From an uncultured Bacteroidota bacterium (GTDB lineage Bacteria; Bacteroidota; Bacteroidia; Flavobacteriales; Flavobacteriaceae), in assembly GCA_903920835.1 (NCBI GenBank), contig CAIXNQ010000021.1:1-21932 (forward strand): a stretch of DNA of 21,932 nucleotides. Reading direction: 5' to 3'. Below the pieces are notes generated by a model. That model worked only from the letters and a program-made list of their open reading frames with translations, ran no database searches and had not been told where the DNA came from. The translations under genes were made by a program, and so were the position numbers. Positions 1 through 7,696 of the stretch are shown piece by piece (positions within the stretch are counted from its first letter, which is position 1; every line of letters begins with the position of its first letter).

Positions 1-894
1 ATGAATGAGCGTTACGCCTGCAACATCTTGAACGTTTTCATGCACATTTTTTGGAATGGATAAATCTAAAATTAGAAGTGGTTTCTTAAGATTTAAAATC
101 GCTTTGTCGATGGTTGGATTTTGGGCTCCAGTTGCCACAACAACCACATCGGCTTTTTGCAATTCTAATTGTAAATCGGCGTAATCTTTAACGACTAGAT
201 TCAATTTTTGAGCTAACTTTTCGGCTTTATCTTTAGTGCGATTGATTAAAGTAATTTGATCGTGTTTACTATGTTTTACAAGATTTTCACACGTATTTCT
301 TCCTATTTTTCCGGTTCCAAAAAGCAAAATATTTTTGTTGGCAATATCTTCAACATTTTTAAGCATGTACTGAACCGAAGCAAAAGAAACTGAAGTTGCG
401 CCAGAAGAAATTTCGGTATCCGTTTTAATTTTTTTACTGGCTTGAATTACGGAATTTACTAGTCGTTCCATGAATGAATTCACCATTCCGTTCGCTTTAC
501 TTTCGTTAAAAGCGATTTTTATTTGACTGATGATTTCAAAATCACCCAAAATTTGACTGTCTAAACCGGTTCCCACACGAAACATGTGATTAATAGCTTC
601 TTGATTTTTATAGATATAAGCTACTTCTTGAAATTTCTCAACAGAACCCTGACTGTTTGCACATAAAAGTTTTATAAGTTGATATGGATGTTGTGCAAAT
701 CCATAAATTTCGGTGCGATTACATGTAGAAGTAACTATTAACGAGTCAATTCCTTCGGCTTCGGCCTGAGTCAGCAAGGTTGCTTTTGCTTGAGCATCTA
801 AACTAAACTTCCCTCTGATGGCTGCATCTGCTTTTTTATAGCTCAAACCTAAAGCGTAAAATGAAGTGTGTTTTGACAGGTTATAATTTTCCAT
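1..894 (-). CDS. hemA: Glutamyl-tRNA reductase, C-terminus cut by window edge
   Basis: Catalyses the NADPH-dependent reduction of glutamyl-tRNA(Glu) to glutamate-1-semialdehyde, the first committed step of C5-pathway tetrapyrrole synthesis, in the cytoplasm. Reading leftward from the ATG at 894 gives 298 codons open to position 1, so the C-terminal dimerisation part is missing. Visible: the catalytic-cysteine motif STCNRTEIYG (Cys58), a conserved segment FRVGTGLDSQILGD, and a Rossmann nucleotide-binding loop LLFGTGKIGRN. The start follows an A-rich leader and a good -7 box (919-926). It is divergent from an AraC-type regulator that is followed by hemH, so the three probably form one haem-synthesis neighbourhood. 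Family assignment is secure; the only defect is truncation by the window. Confidence 0.96.
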   Translation of the reverse strand, partial: MENYNLSKHTSFYALGLSYKKADAAIRGKFSLDAQAKATLLTQAEAEGIDSLIVTSTCNRTEIYGFAQHPYQLIKLLCANSQGSVEKFQEVAYIYKNQEAINHMFRVGTGLDSQILGDFEIISQIKIAFNESKANGMVNSFMERLVNSVIQASKKIKTDTEISSGATSVSFASVQYMLKNVEDIANKNILLFGTGKIGRNTCENLVKHSKHDQITLINRTKDKAEKLAQKLNLVVKDYADLQLELQKADVVVVATGAQNPTIDKAILNLKKPLLILDLSIPKNVHENVQDVAGVTLIH

Positions 895-918
895 AAGTTA
901 CTTTTCCTAAAAGGGATA

Positions 919-926
919 CAAAGTTA
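919..926 (-). promoter_or_regulatory. Candidate hemA promoter -7 box
   Basis: Read on the minus strand this is TAACTTTG, an exact match to the Bacteroidota -7 consensus TAnnTTTG, ending 24 nt before the hemA start codon. No TTG is seen at the usual -33 distance. A weak -33 would fit a promoter that needs an activator, which is an inference. Confidence 0.6.
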
Positions 927-942
927 TTGTTAACCTATTTAT

Positions 943-966
943 AAAAGTAACGCTATAAGTACTTTT
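943..966. promoter_or_regulatory. Inverted repeat AAAAGTA-N10-TACTTTT upstream of hemA
   Basis: Two perfect 7-bp arms flank 10 bp, just upstream of the hemA -7 box. Nearly the same arrangement (N9) lies upstream of hemH at 2041-2063. It overlaps the first GCTAT-type repeat at 948-958. This may be an operator for a haem regulator; AT-richness makes chance occurrence possible. Confidence 0.4.
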
Positions 967-1012
967 TATATCGCTATGAGATTTTTAAATATAAATTAAA
1001 TTTATAGCGTTA
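948..1012. promoter_or_regulatory. Candidate AraC-type operator: GCTAT repeats
   Basis: TAACGCTATAA (948-958) is followed by the related direct repeat TATCGCTATGA (969-979), whose start is exactly 21 bp later. An exact inverted copy of the first, TTATAGCGTTA, lies at 1002-1012. A fourth copy, TATCGCTATGG, spans the regulator's own start codon at 1114-1124. In E. coli AraC, paired half-sites have a 21-bp centre spacing, so this looks like an autoregulatory operator. Binding by the adjacent regulator is inferred. Confidence 0.45.
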
Positions 1013-1019
1013 TTTATTA

Positions 1020-1027
1020 TAATTTTG
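1020..1027 (+). promoter_or_regulatory. Candidate promoter -7 box for the AraC-family gene
   Basis: TAATTTTG matches TAnnTTTG. No -33 TTG is visible. It lies 93 nt before the start codon at 1121, directly downstream of the inverted GCTAT repeat, and would give a leader of about 80 nt. Confidence 0.4.
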
Positions 1028-1120
1028 TAATAAAATAAGGTGTTTTAAAACTGCTTATATGGATTAATTCTAAATAATAAATTGTGCTAATTTCAAAATC
1101 ATAAACGAAAAAATATCGCT

Positions 1121-1993
1121 ATGGGTTCTCAGGAAGAAATTAAAATTGAAAATGACTTCACATTAATTCGATTTCAAAACGATGAAAATGAAATTTTTTG
1201 TATCAAAAGACATATCAATCAAGGGCTTATTCAATTTCATTTTGGAATTAAAGGAAAAGCAAAATTTGTATTTAATGAAAGTAATTATGCGCTGGATTTG
1301 AGAGAAGAAAAGTCGTTATTGTTTTATAATCCTCAAAAAGAGTTGCCCTTAAATTTAGAATTGGGACCAAACTCTTGGGTGATATCAGTGATTATTTCTA
1401 TTCAAAAGTTTCACGGATTGTTTTCAAATGATGCGAGTCACATCCCCTTTTTAAGTGAAGAAAACAAGGACAGAAAATATTATAAAGAGAACGATATAAG
1501 TCCATCAATGGCAATTGTGCTGAGCCAACTTTTTCATTATAAATTGAACTCATCAATAAAAAATCTATATTACAAAGGAAAAGGATATGAATTGATAAGT
1601 TTGTTTTTCAATCGCTCCGAAGATCCAGATGCAGAACAATGTCCGTTTTTAATTGATGAGGAAAATGTTTTAAAAATCAAAAAAGCCAAAGAAATCATCA
1701 TCTCCAACATGGCAGAACCTCCAGGATTAGAAGAACTATCAGCGCTAGTGGGGTTGAGTTTAAAACGATTGAAAATGGGGTTTAAACAAATTTATGGAGA
1801 CACTGTTTACGGCTTTTTATTTGACTACAAAATGGATTACGCCCGACAATTGTTAGACAGCGGTTCGTATAATGTTAACGAAGTGGGATTGAAAATTGGT
1901 TACAGCACTGGAAGCCATTTTATTGCAGCATTCAAGAAAAAGTTTGCTACGACACCAAAGAAATATTTGATGTCTATTAATCCAAATACCTAA
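1121..1993 (+). CDS. AraC-family transcriptional regulator
   Basis: A 290-residue DNA-binding regulator. The C-terminal AraC/XylS domain is at about residues 183-286, with the first helix-turn-helix around LEELSALVGLSLKRLKMGF (203-221) and the second around 251-277. The latter contains VGLKIGYSTGSHFIAAFKKKFATTPKKY, a good match to the family signature. The N-terminal 180 residues are not a recognisable cupin; a ligand domain cannot be named. Flanked by hemA (divergent) and hemH (90 bp downstream, same strand), it may control tetrapyrrole synthesis in response to haem or iron; that is inferred from position only. A copy of the upstream GCTAT motif overlaps its start codon, suggesting autoregulation. 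Regulator family is sure; target genes are not known. Confidence 0.9.
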   Translation: MGSQEEIKIENDFTLIRFQNDENEIFCIKRHINQGLIQFHFGIKGKAKFVFNESNYALDLREEKSLLFYNPQKELPLNLELGPNSWVISVIISIQKFHGLFSNDASHIPFLSEENKDRKYYKENDISPSMAIVLSQLFHYKLNSSIKNLYYKGKGYELISLFFNRSEDPDAEQCPFLIDEENVLKIKKAKEIIISNMAEPPGLEELSALVGLSLKRLKMGFKQIYGDTVYGFLFDYKMDYARQLLDSGSYNVNEVGLKIGYSTGSHFIAAFKKKFATTPKKYLMSINPNT

Positions 1994-2040
1994 TCACATC
2001 AATTTAGTATATCAACCAATCAATAAAAAAATATAAATAT

Positions 2041-2063
2041 AAAAGTAAGAATAATTTACTTTT
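2041..2063. promoter_or_regulatory. Inverted repeat AAAAGTAA-N7-TTACTTTT upstream of hemH
   Basis: Perfect 8-bp arms lie 21 nt before the hemH start codon. The arms and spacing resemble the site upstream of hemA (943-966). It could be an operator or, as RNA, a weak AU hairpin in the hemH leader. No clear TAnnTTTG box is seen here, so hemH may be co-transcribed with the AraC-family gene. Confidence 0.4.
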
Positions 2064-2083
2064 ACCAAAATAAATTAAAAACA

Positions 2084-3100
2084 ATGAAAGGAGTACTATT
2101 AGTTAATTTAGGTTCGCCCGAAAGTCCTACAGCAAAAGACGTTAAGCCCTATTTAGATGAATTTTTAATGGATAAATACGTTATTGACGTTCCGTTTTTA
2201 TTACGAGCATTGTTAGTTCGTGGCATCATTTTACAAACGCGCCCGAAAAAATCGGCTGAAGCCTATGCTCGTATTTGGACTAGTGAAGGTTCACCGTTGA
2301 TTGTTATTTCAAAAAAAATGCATGAAAAAGTGCAATCCTTAGTAGATATTCCAGTAGCTTTAGCCATGCGATATGGAACCATGACTATTCAAAAAGGATT
2401 GCAAGAATTGAAAGACAAAGGCGTAACCGAAGTGATGCTCATGCCTTTATATCCGCAATACGCCATGGCTTCAACAACTACCATTGTGGTTTTGGCAGAA
2501 GAATTGCGTCAGCAATATTTTCCCGAAATGACTTTTACCAATGTTCCTGCATTCTATAATAAACCCGATTATATTAAGGCTTTAGCCAATTCCATAAAAA
2601 AACATTTAGAAGGATTTGATTACGATCATTTGTTGTTTTCGTATCACGGAATTCCGAAACGTCATATTCGTAAAACCGATGTTACTAAATCACATTGTGC
2701 TATTGATGGTTCTTGTTGCAACACACCTTCGCCAGCGCACGAATTTTGTTACCGTCATCAATGTTATGAAACCACAAAACAAGTGGTAAAATTATTAGGA
2801 ATTCCAGAAGGAAAATACAGCCAAACGTTTCAATCGCGTTTAGCCGGTGACAAATGGTTAACACCTTACACCGATGTTGAAATCAACAAAATGCCAGAAC
2901 AAGGCATTAAGAAATTAGCAGTGGTAACTCCAGCTTTTGTTTCTGATTGTTTAGAAACGTTAGAAGAAATTGCTATGGAAGCGAATGAACAATTTCTACA
3001 TCATGGTGGTAAAGAATTTATGGCTGTACCTTGTATGAACGACGAAGACGAATGGTGTGGTGTTGTAGCGAATTGGATTGAAGATTATAAGAAAAAATAG
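2084..3100 (+). CDS. hemH: Ferrochelatase
   Basis: Inserts Fe(II) into the porphyrin macrocycle, the last step of haem synthesis (protoporphyrin route expected in Gram-negatives). The 338-residue length is normal. Visible signatures: N-terminal VLLVNLGSPESP; the metal-site histidine in SYHGIPKRH (His188); TFQSRLAGDKWL (about 248-258); and the acidic motif SDCLETLEEI with Glu291. Residues 205-227 carry an unusual cluster of five cysteines (205, 211, 212, 222, 227), inside the region where other ferrochelatases have a short segment. Some bacterial ferrochelatases carry a [2Fe-2S] cluster on internal cysteines, so this could be one. The gene lies 90 bp behind the AraC-family regulator and near hemA. 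Function is secure; the cluster is inference. Confidence 0.96.
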   Translation: MKGVLLVNLGSPESPTAKDVKPYLDEFLMDKYVIDVPFLLRALLVRGIILQTRPKKSAEAYARIWTSEGSPLIVISKKMHEKVQSLVDIPVALAMRYGTMTIQKGLQELKDKGVTEVMLMPLYPQYAMASTTTIVVLAEELRQQYFPEMTFTNVPAFYNKPDYIKALANSIKKHLEGFDYDHLLFSYHGIPKRHIRKTDVTKSHCAIDGSCCNTPSPAHEFCYRHQCYETTKQVVKLLGIPEGKYSQTFQSRLAGDKWLTPYTDVEINKMPEQGIKKLAVVTPAFVSDCLETLEEIAMEANEQFLHHGGKEFMAVPCMNDEDEWCGVVANWIEDYKKK

Positions 3101-3240
3101 AATAAAGGCTACCTAATTATATTTAGAAATAAAATTCACTTTTATAAAAAAGTTAGTTTTAATTACATATGGAATAATATTATTCATTACTTTAACAATT
3201 TTGACCAATTTTTATTCTAACACTAAGAATTTACGTATAA

Positions 3241-3286
3241 ATTTAAGATTAATTTTATATTATCAGATAAATATTTAATCTTAAAT
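3241..3286 (+). repeat. 12-bp inverted repeat in the lipoprotein leader
   Basis: ATTTAAGATTAA (3241-3252) and its exact reverse complement (3275-3286) flank a 22-nt loop. The right arm ends on a possible upstream ATG at 3285. The region before it (3101-3240) is AT-rich, with a perfect 14-bp palindrome GAATAATATTATTC at 3172-3185 and no gene. An operator or leader hairpin are both possible; there is no G/C-rich stem as in a terminator. Confidence 0.4.
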
Positions 3287-3341
3287 GTTTTTCAATTTAT
3301 ATTATTCTAATTTTTATATTTACGCCAAATTAAAGTACAAA

Positions 3342-4988
3342 ATGAAAAAGCCAATTTATAGTCTAAAGAACACCTTCTTAATTAGTGCTTTGTTGTTGAT
3401 CTTAACTTTTGGTTGCAGTAAAGACACCACAGATGAATTGCCAAATTCGGCTCCGACAATCCAAACCAATGGCGTCTTGAATATTACTTCAACCTCTGCG
3501 ACTTGTGGCGGAACTATTACATCAGATGGTGGAGGTGCAATTACAGCAAGAGGCATTATTTGGAGCACGAGCAGGACTCCTAACATATTGTTGCCTACGA
3601 AAACCTCAGACGGCACTGGAACAGGAACTTTTGTGAGTCAAATGACCGGACTAACGCTTGGCACTACTTATTATGTTAGAGCATACTGTACCAATAGTTT
3701 TGGAACAACCTACGGCAACGAGATTTCTTTTGTGTTACAACCAACATTGATAACGACAGCGATTTCTTCAATCACAGGCGCAACAGCAACTGGAGGCGGA
3801 AATGTATTAGCCGATTTAGGAGCACCAATAACAGCTAGAGGTATCGTGTGGAGCACAACTAGTAACCCAACTATTGCATTAAGCACAAAAACTACTGACG
3901 GAAATGGTCTTGGAGTTTTCAGTAGCAGTTTGACCAATTTGATTTTTGGAGCAACCTATTATGTACGAGCTTATGCAACTAATAGCGCAGGCACAACTTA
4001 TGGAAACGAAGTTACTTTTGTAGCAATTCCTACCATTGTCCTATCTACATCGGCAGTTACGGCGGTACTTCAAACCACTGCCACCAGCGGAGGAACCATA
4101 ACTTTTGATGGTGGAGCAGCAATTACTGCCAGCGGTATCGTGTGGAATACTGCTCCAAATCCAACGACAGCATTAACAACAAAAACCGCAGACGGGATTA
4201 CTAGTCTGGGTAACTTTAGCAGCAATTTGACTGGCTTAATTGCATCGACAACTTATTATGTTCGTGCTTATGCAACTAATACTTATGGAGTTTTCTATGG
4301 CAACGAAATTATGTTTACAACTGCTGATATTCCACCTTATAAAAGTATGGCATTGTGTGACCCAACGCATCAAACACCTATTGTTCCGGTAACGTCAATC
4401 ACAGGAAAAGTTTGGATGGATAGAAATTTAGGCGCAAGTCGTGCAGCACTTTCTGCCACCGATTTTGAAGCTTATGGTTGCTTGTTCCAATGGGGTCGAG
4501 GGAATGACGGACATGCTAGTGCAGCTTGGACATCGGGCACTGCAGGAACGGCTGTTAATGCTAGTACAAACGTAACTTCTAACGTTGACACTCCTGCAAG
4601 CAATTTGTTTATCACGAATGGTTCGGGAAACTATGACTGGCGTTCTCCAAAAAATAATAACCTTTGGCAAGGAGCAAACGGCACAAACAACCCATGTCCA
4701 GCAGGCTATAAAGTGCCTTCAGAAGCGGAATTAAATGCGGAATTTTCAGCATATAATATTAATAGTACTTCATCTGCTTTTGCTGCGCCACAAAAATTTG
4801 TATTGTCTGGATTTAGAGACAGTGTCAATGCACAATTTTATGACCAAGGAAGCTATGGCTATTATTGGACAAGCACTGCGTCTGGAAACTATTCGTCTTT
4901 CAAAAGCGTTAGTTCAAGTTCAAATGGCACGGGAAGTTTTAGTTACTATCGTGCAGCAGGTTTTCCTGTCCGTTGCATGAAAGAATAG
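3342..4988 (+). CDS. FISUMP-domain surface lipoprotein with three Ig/FN3-like repeats
   Basis: A 548-residue exported protein. It begins with a lipoprotein signal peptide (LLLILTFGC, lipidated Cys25) followed by SKDTTDE, charged residues like those that send Bacteroidota lipoproteins to the cell surface. Three homologous repeats of about 93 residues follow (roughly 39-131, 135-227, 231-326), each with A-I-T-A-x-G-I-x-W and T-Y-Y-V-R-A-Y-x-T-N ... Y-G-N-E. The C-terminus (about 354-548) is a FISUMP domain (Fibrobacter succinogenes major paralogous domain): VWMDRNLGA, PCPAGYKVPSEAE, YYWTSTASG, FPVRCMKE. I chose the ATG at 3342 rather than one at 3285, because the extra 19 residues precede the Lys-rich start of the signal peptide and a near-consensus -7 box (TATATTTA, 3315-3322) lies inside them. 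Ligand or substrate unknown; a terminator closes the gene. Confidence 0.85.
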   Translation: MKKPIYSLKNTFLISALLLILTFGCSKDTTDELPNSAPTIQTNGVLNITSTSATCGGTITSDGGGAITARGIIWSTSRTPNILLPTKTSDGTGTGTFVSQMTGLTLGTTYYVRAYCTNSFGTTYGNEISFVLQPTLITTAISSITGATATGGGNVLADLGAPITARGIVWSTTSNPTIALSTKTTDGNGLGVFSSSLTNLIFGATYYVRAYATNSAGTTYGNEVTFVAIPTIVLSTSAVTAVLQTTATSGGTITFDGGAAITASGIVWNTAPNPTTALTTKTADGITSLGNFSSNLTGLIASTTYYVRAYATNTYGVFYGNEIMFTTADIPPYKSMALCDPTHQTPIVPVTSITGKVWMDRNLGASRAALSATDFEAYGCLFQWGRGNDGHASAAWTSGTAGTAVNASTNVTSNVDTPASNLFITNGSGNYDWRSPKNNNLWQGANGTNNPCPAGYKVPSEAELNAEFSAYNINSTSSAFAAPQKFVLSGFRDSVNAQFYDQGSYGYYWTSTASGNYSSFKSVSSSSNGTGSFSYYRAAGFPVRCMKE

Positions 4989-5012
4989 CAAACAATAAAT
5001 AATCAAAACCAA

Positions 5013-5040
5013 GGGGCTGCTCAATGAGGCAGCCTTTTTT
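5013..5040 (+). terminator. Rho-independent terminator after the FISUMP lipoprotein
   Basis: Stem GGCTGC/GCAGCC (5016-5021 with 5030-5035), extendable by two pairs past a bulge, then five T. It is flanked by AT-rich DNA 25 nt after the stop codon. It separates the lipoprotein transcript from the next gene, which starts at 5061. Confidence 0.88.
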
Positions 5041-5060
5041 AAATAAACATCAATTTAACT

Positions 5061-6410
5061 ATGTCAATGTTTAGAATAAAATATATTTTGATGCTCATAT
5101 CCTGCGCTTCGTTGGCACAAAACACTTTTACAGTTTCGGGTTCATTTCCGACTGTATTTATGAAAGAAGTTGTTTTGAAATCGTTTACTACCACCGAAAA
5201 TCAAGTTTTGTGTAAAACTACAACCAACAGCAAAGGCGATTTCTCAATGAGTTATTCATCAAAATATATTGGTGCTGCTTTATTAGAAATCAAAGACTCA
5301 AAGAGTGTAATCGTTATTCTAAATCAAGAAAACTTTTCAATGCAATGGAATAATCTCTCGGATTTAGGCACTTTAATATTCAACAATTCTCCCGAAAATG
5401 ATGCTTTTACAAAAGGATTACTTTTATATCAAACCACAGAACAAAAGCGCGCAGGGCTTTATTATTTGTTGCCTTATTATAAAAACGAACCAGACAAGTT
5501 GTCTTTTTTGCAAAAAGAATTGGCTGAGCAAAATGCAGTGCTTCAACGTTATTTTGACTCGTTGCCTCTAAATTCCTATTCCAAATATTATCTAAACCTG
5601 CGACGATTAATTGCCGATATGCCATTGTCGGCTTCGAGATATTCTGAGCGAATAGAGGCACATGAACAAGAAATTAACACAATGGATTTTAGCAACGAAA
5701 AGCTAATTCACTCAGGATTGATTCAAGAATTGCTCGAAAATTATATTGTTTTGTTAGAAAGTTATGGCAATCAATCTTCGGTGCATTATAACAAAAGTAT
5801 CAAAGCCATATTAAAAAATTTAGAAAACCAGTCTGCTTTCAAACAAGATGTCGCCGAATTTTTATTCAAAACCTTTGAAAAAAGAAGCCTTTTTGAAGCA
5901 GCAGAACAAGTGGCTTTAACAATGCTCGACGACAACACCTGTCAAATAGACGACAAGCGCAAAGCCTTGTTTGAACAATATCGAAAAATGGCAAAAGGTA
6001 ATACTGCACCAAATATTGTTTTTAGCAATTCTAAATCGAAAGCCAAATCATTGACAGAAATAAACACAGCAACCAAGCTAATTGTTTTTGGAGCGAGTTG
6101 GTGTCATAAATGTGCAGAAGATATTCCGAAGCTTTATTCGTTTTATAATAAATGGAAAAAACACTTTTCTATTGAAGTTGTGTTTGTATCGCTGGACACC
6201 GAAAAGTTAAAATTTGATGATTTCAGTAAAGACTTCACTTGGATTTCGACTTGCGATTTCAATTCTTGGGAAGGCAAGGCAGCACGTGATTATTATGTTT
6301 TCGGAACACCATCGCTTTTTCTTTTAGACCAAAACAACAAGATATTGTTGAAACCAATCTCCCCCGAGCAGATAGAAGCTTGGATGCAATTGTATGGAAA
6401 GCAATTATGA
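5061..6410 (+). CDS. Secreted TlpA-like thioredoxin-fold protein
   Basis: A 449-residue exported protein with a C-terminal thioredoxin domain. Residues 1-20 form a signal peptide ending SLAQ; cleavage before Gln20 is likely, although LISC at 12-15 could be read as a lipobox. Residues 21-110 look like the small beta domain (DUF4369-like) often found in Bacteroidota proteins of this type. Residues 110-310 are helical and unassigned. The thioredoxin fold runs from about 315 to 449 with active site WCHKC (Cys348, Cys351) and cis-proline in FGTPS (Pro417). Such proteins reduce disulfides in envelope proteins or act in cytochrome maturation or stress resistance; the partner here is unknown. A second ATG two codons downstream is an equally possible start. 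Confidence 0.85.
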   Translation: MSMFRIKYILMLISCASLAQNTFTVSGSFPTVFMKEVVLKSFTTTENQVLCKTTTNSKGDFSMSYSSKYIGAALLEIKDSKSVIVILNQENFSMQWNNLSDLGTLIFNNSPENDAFTKGLLLYQTTEQKRAGLYYLLPYYKNEPDKLSFLQKELAEQNAVLQRYFDSLPLNSYSKYYLNLRRLIADMPLSASRYSERIEAHEQEINTMDFSNEKLIHSGLIQELLENYIVLLESYGNQSSVHYNKSIKAILKNLENQSAFKQDVAEFLFKTFEKRSLFEAAEQVALTMLDDNTCQIDDKRKALFEQYRKMAKGNTAPNIVFSNSKSKAKSLTEINTATKLIVFGASWCHKCAEDIPKLYSFYNKWKKHFSIEVVFVSLDTEKLKFDDFSKDFTWISTCDFNSWEGKAARDYYVFGTPSLFLLDQNNKILLKPISPEQIEAWMQLYGKQL

Positions 6411-6455
6411 TTTGATAATTTTTATTACTTTTATAGCACTTTAAAAACTTTTGTT

Positions 6456-7169
6456 ATGATTGAGAAAATAAAGCTAGACCATATTTTGTTTATAGACATT
6501 GAAACCGTTCCAGAACAAGAAAACTTTGGTGATTTAGACCTCGAAATGCAACAGCTTTTTGACCACAAAACACAATATCAACGAAAAGAAGATTTTTCTG
6601 TAGAAGAATATTATGATCGTGCTGGAATTTGGGCAGAGTTCGGTAAAATAATTTGTATCTCTGCAGGATATTTTGTGATTAAGGGAGATGTTCGCAATTT
6701 TAGAGTTACTTCTTTTTTTGGCGATGAACGCAAAATACTGACCGATTTTTCTAATCTATTAAACAATCATTTCAATATGCCGCAACACCTATTGTGTGGG
6801 CACAATTCAAAAGAATTTGATATTCCGTATATAGCTCGGAGAATGATAATTAACCAAGTTGAAATTCCATTAAAACTGAAGTTGTTTGGGAAAAAGCCTT
6901 GGGAAATTCCGCATTTAGACACCTTAGAATTATGGAAATTTGGCGATTATAAACACTACACGTCTTTGAAACTGCTATCCAAAATCTTAGCTATTCCAAG
7001 TTCAAAAGACGATATTGATGGCAGCCAAGTAGCCCATGTTTTTTATGTTGAAAATGATATAGATCGAATAGTAACCTATTGCGAAAAAGACGTTATAGCC
7101 GTTGCGCAACTTTTTCTCAGATTTAGAAGAGAGGATTTATTGATTGACGATGAAATAATTCATGTTTAA
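6456..7169 (+). CDS. Predicted 3'-5' exonuclease, PolB-type DEDDy domain
   Basis: A 237-residue stand-alone RNase H-fold exonuclease related to the proofreading domain of family B DNA polymerases. All three Exo motifs are visible: Exo I FIDIET (Asp14, Glu16), Exo II GHNSKEFDIPYI (Asn117, Asp122) and Exo III YCEKDVIAV (Tyr208, Asp212). Together they give the four acidic metal-binding residues plus tyrosine of the DEDDy class. Family members act on single-stranded nucleic acid, but the physiological substrate is not established. It is cytoplasmic, with no signal peptide. Only 10 nt separate it from the next gene, suggesting co-transcription. Confidence 0.9.
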   Translation: MIEKIKLDHILFIDIETVPEQENFGDLDLEMQQLFDHKTQYQRKEDFSVEEYYDRAGIWAEFGKIICISAGYFVIKGDVRNFRVTSFFGDERKILTDFSNLLNNHFNMPQHLLCGHNSKEFDIPYIARRMIINQVEIPLKLKLFGKKPWEIPHLDTLELWKFGDYKHYTSLKLLSKILAIPSSKDDIDGSQVAHVFYVENDIDRIVTYCEKDVIAVAQLFLRFRREDLLIDDEIIHV

Positions 7170-7179
7170 AAAAGCAGTT

Positions 7180-7689
7180 ATGAACAAAACAGTAATCACA
7201 TTCTTTTTAACGATATTTATTTGTTCTTGCAGTTCAACTGTAAACAGAAATTCAAGTAATTATAAGGTCTCAAACTGTCCTCCCGATGGAATTTGCTCAC
7301 TTGAAGTGATGAAAAAAAAATCTATTGTAATAGATGTTGATGAAAACAATGCGATTCATTATACCCTAGCAGATGACCCACAACATTCGGTAATCATTTA
7401 TAATTATAAAAGGAACACTTCACCGTCAGAGGTTGATGGCGGTTATAGAGAGGTTGTTCTTTTTGAAATTGATGCTAAAATAAAAAAACAAAACCTATCA
7501 AACGAAGCACTTCAATCGACTAAAATGCTTTTTGGTAGGTTTTGTTTCTGTAGAGGACAAAACGGATTATTTAAAATCAAAGAGGGAAATTTAGACTTGA
7601 ATATTAATAAAGACAATTTAGATTTTAAATTAGATTTTAAAATCAACGAAGTTCCACAAGTTACATCTTCTATTAAAACTCAAGAATAA
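7180..7689 (+). CDS. Hypothetical small lipoprotein
   Basis: A 169-residue protein with a lipoprotein signal peptide: positive start MNKTV, hydrophobic FFLTIFI, then CSC, with the lipidated cysteine most likely Cys16. The mature part is hydrophilic, with Cys-containing segments NCPPDGICSLEV and GRFCFCRGQNG that could form disulfides. I do not recognise a family. An in-frame ATG at 7162 overlaps the end of the exonuclease gene, but the ATG at 7180 gives a proper signal peptide, so I use that. It converges with rny, with only 7 bp between the two stop codons. Confidence 0.7.
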   Translation: MNKTVITFFLTIFICSCSSTVNRNSSNYKVSNCPPDGICSLEVMKKKSIVIDVDENNAIHYTLADDPQHSVIIYNYKRNTSPSEVDGGYREVVLFEIDAKIKKQNLSNEALQSTKMLFGRFCFCRGQNGLFKIKEGNLDLNINKDNLDFKLDFKINEVPQVTSSIKTQE

Positions 7690-7696
7690 TTTTAAA

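Noticed and set aside
3356..4980. Minus- and alternate-frame reading frames inside the FISUMP lipoprotein
   Set aside because: Explained by the repeated Thr/Ala/Gly coding sequence; no family features.
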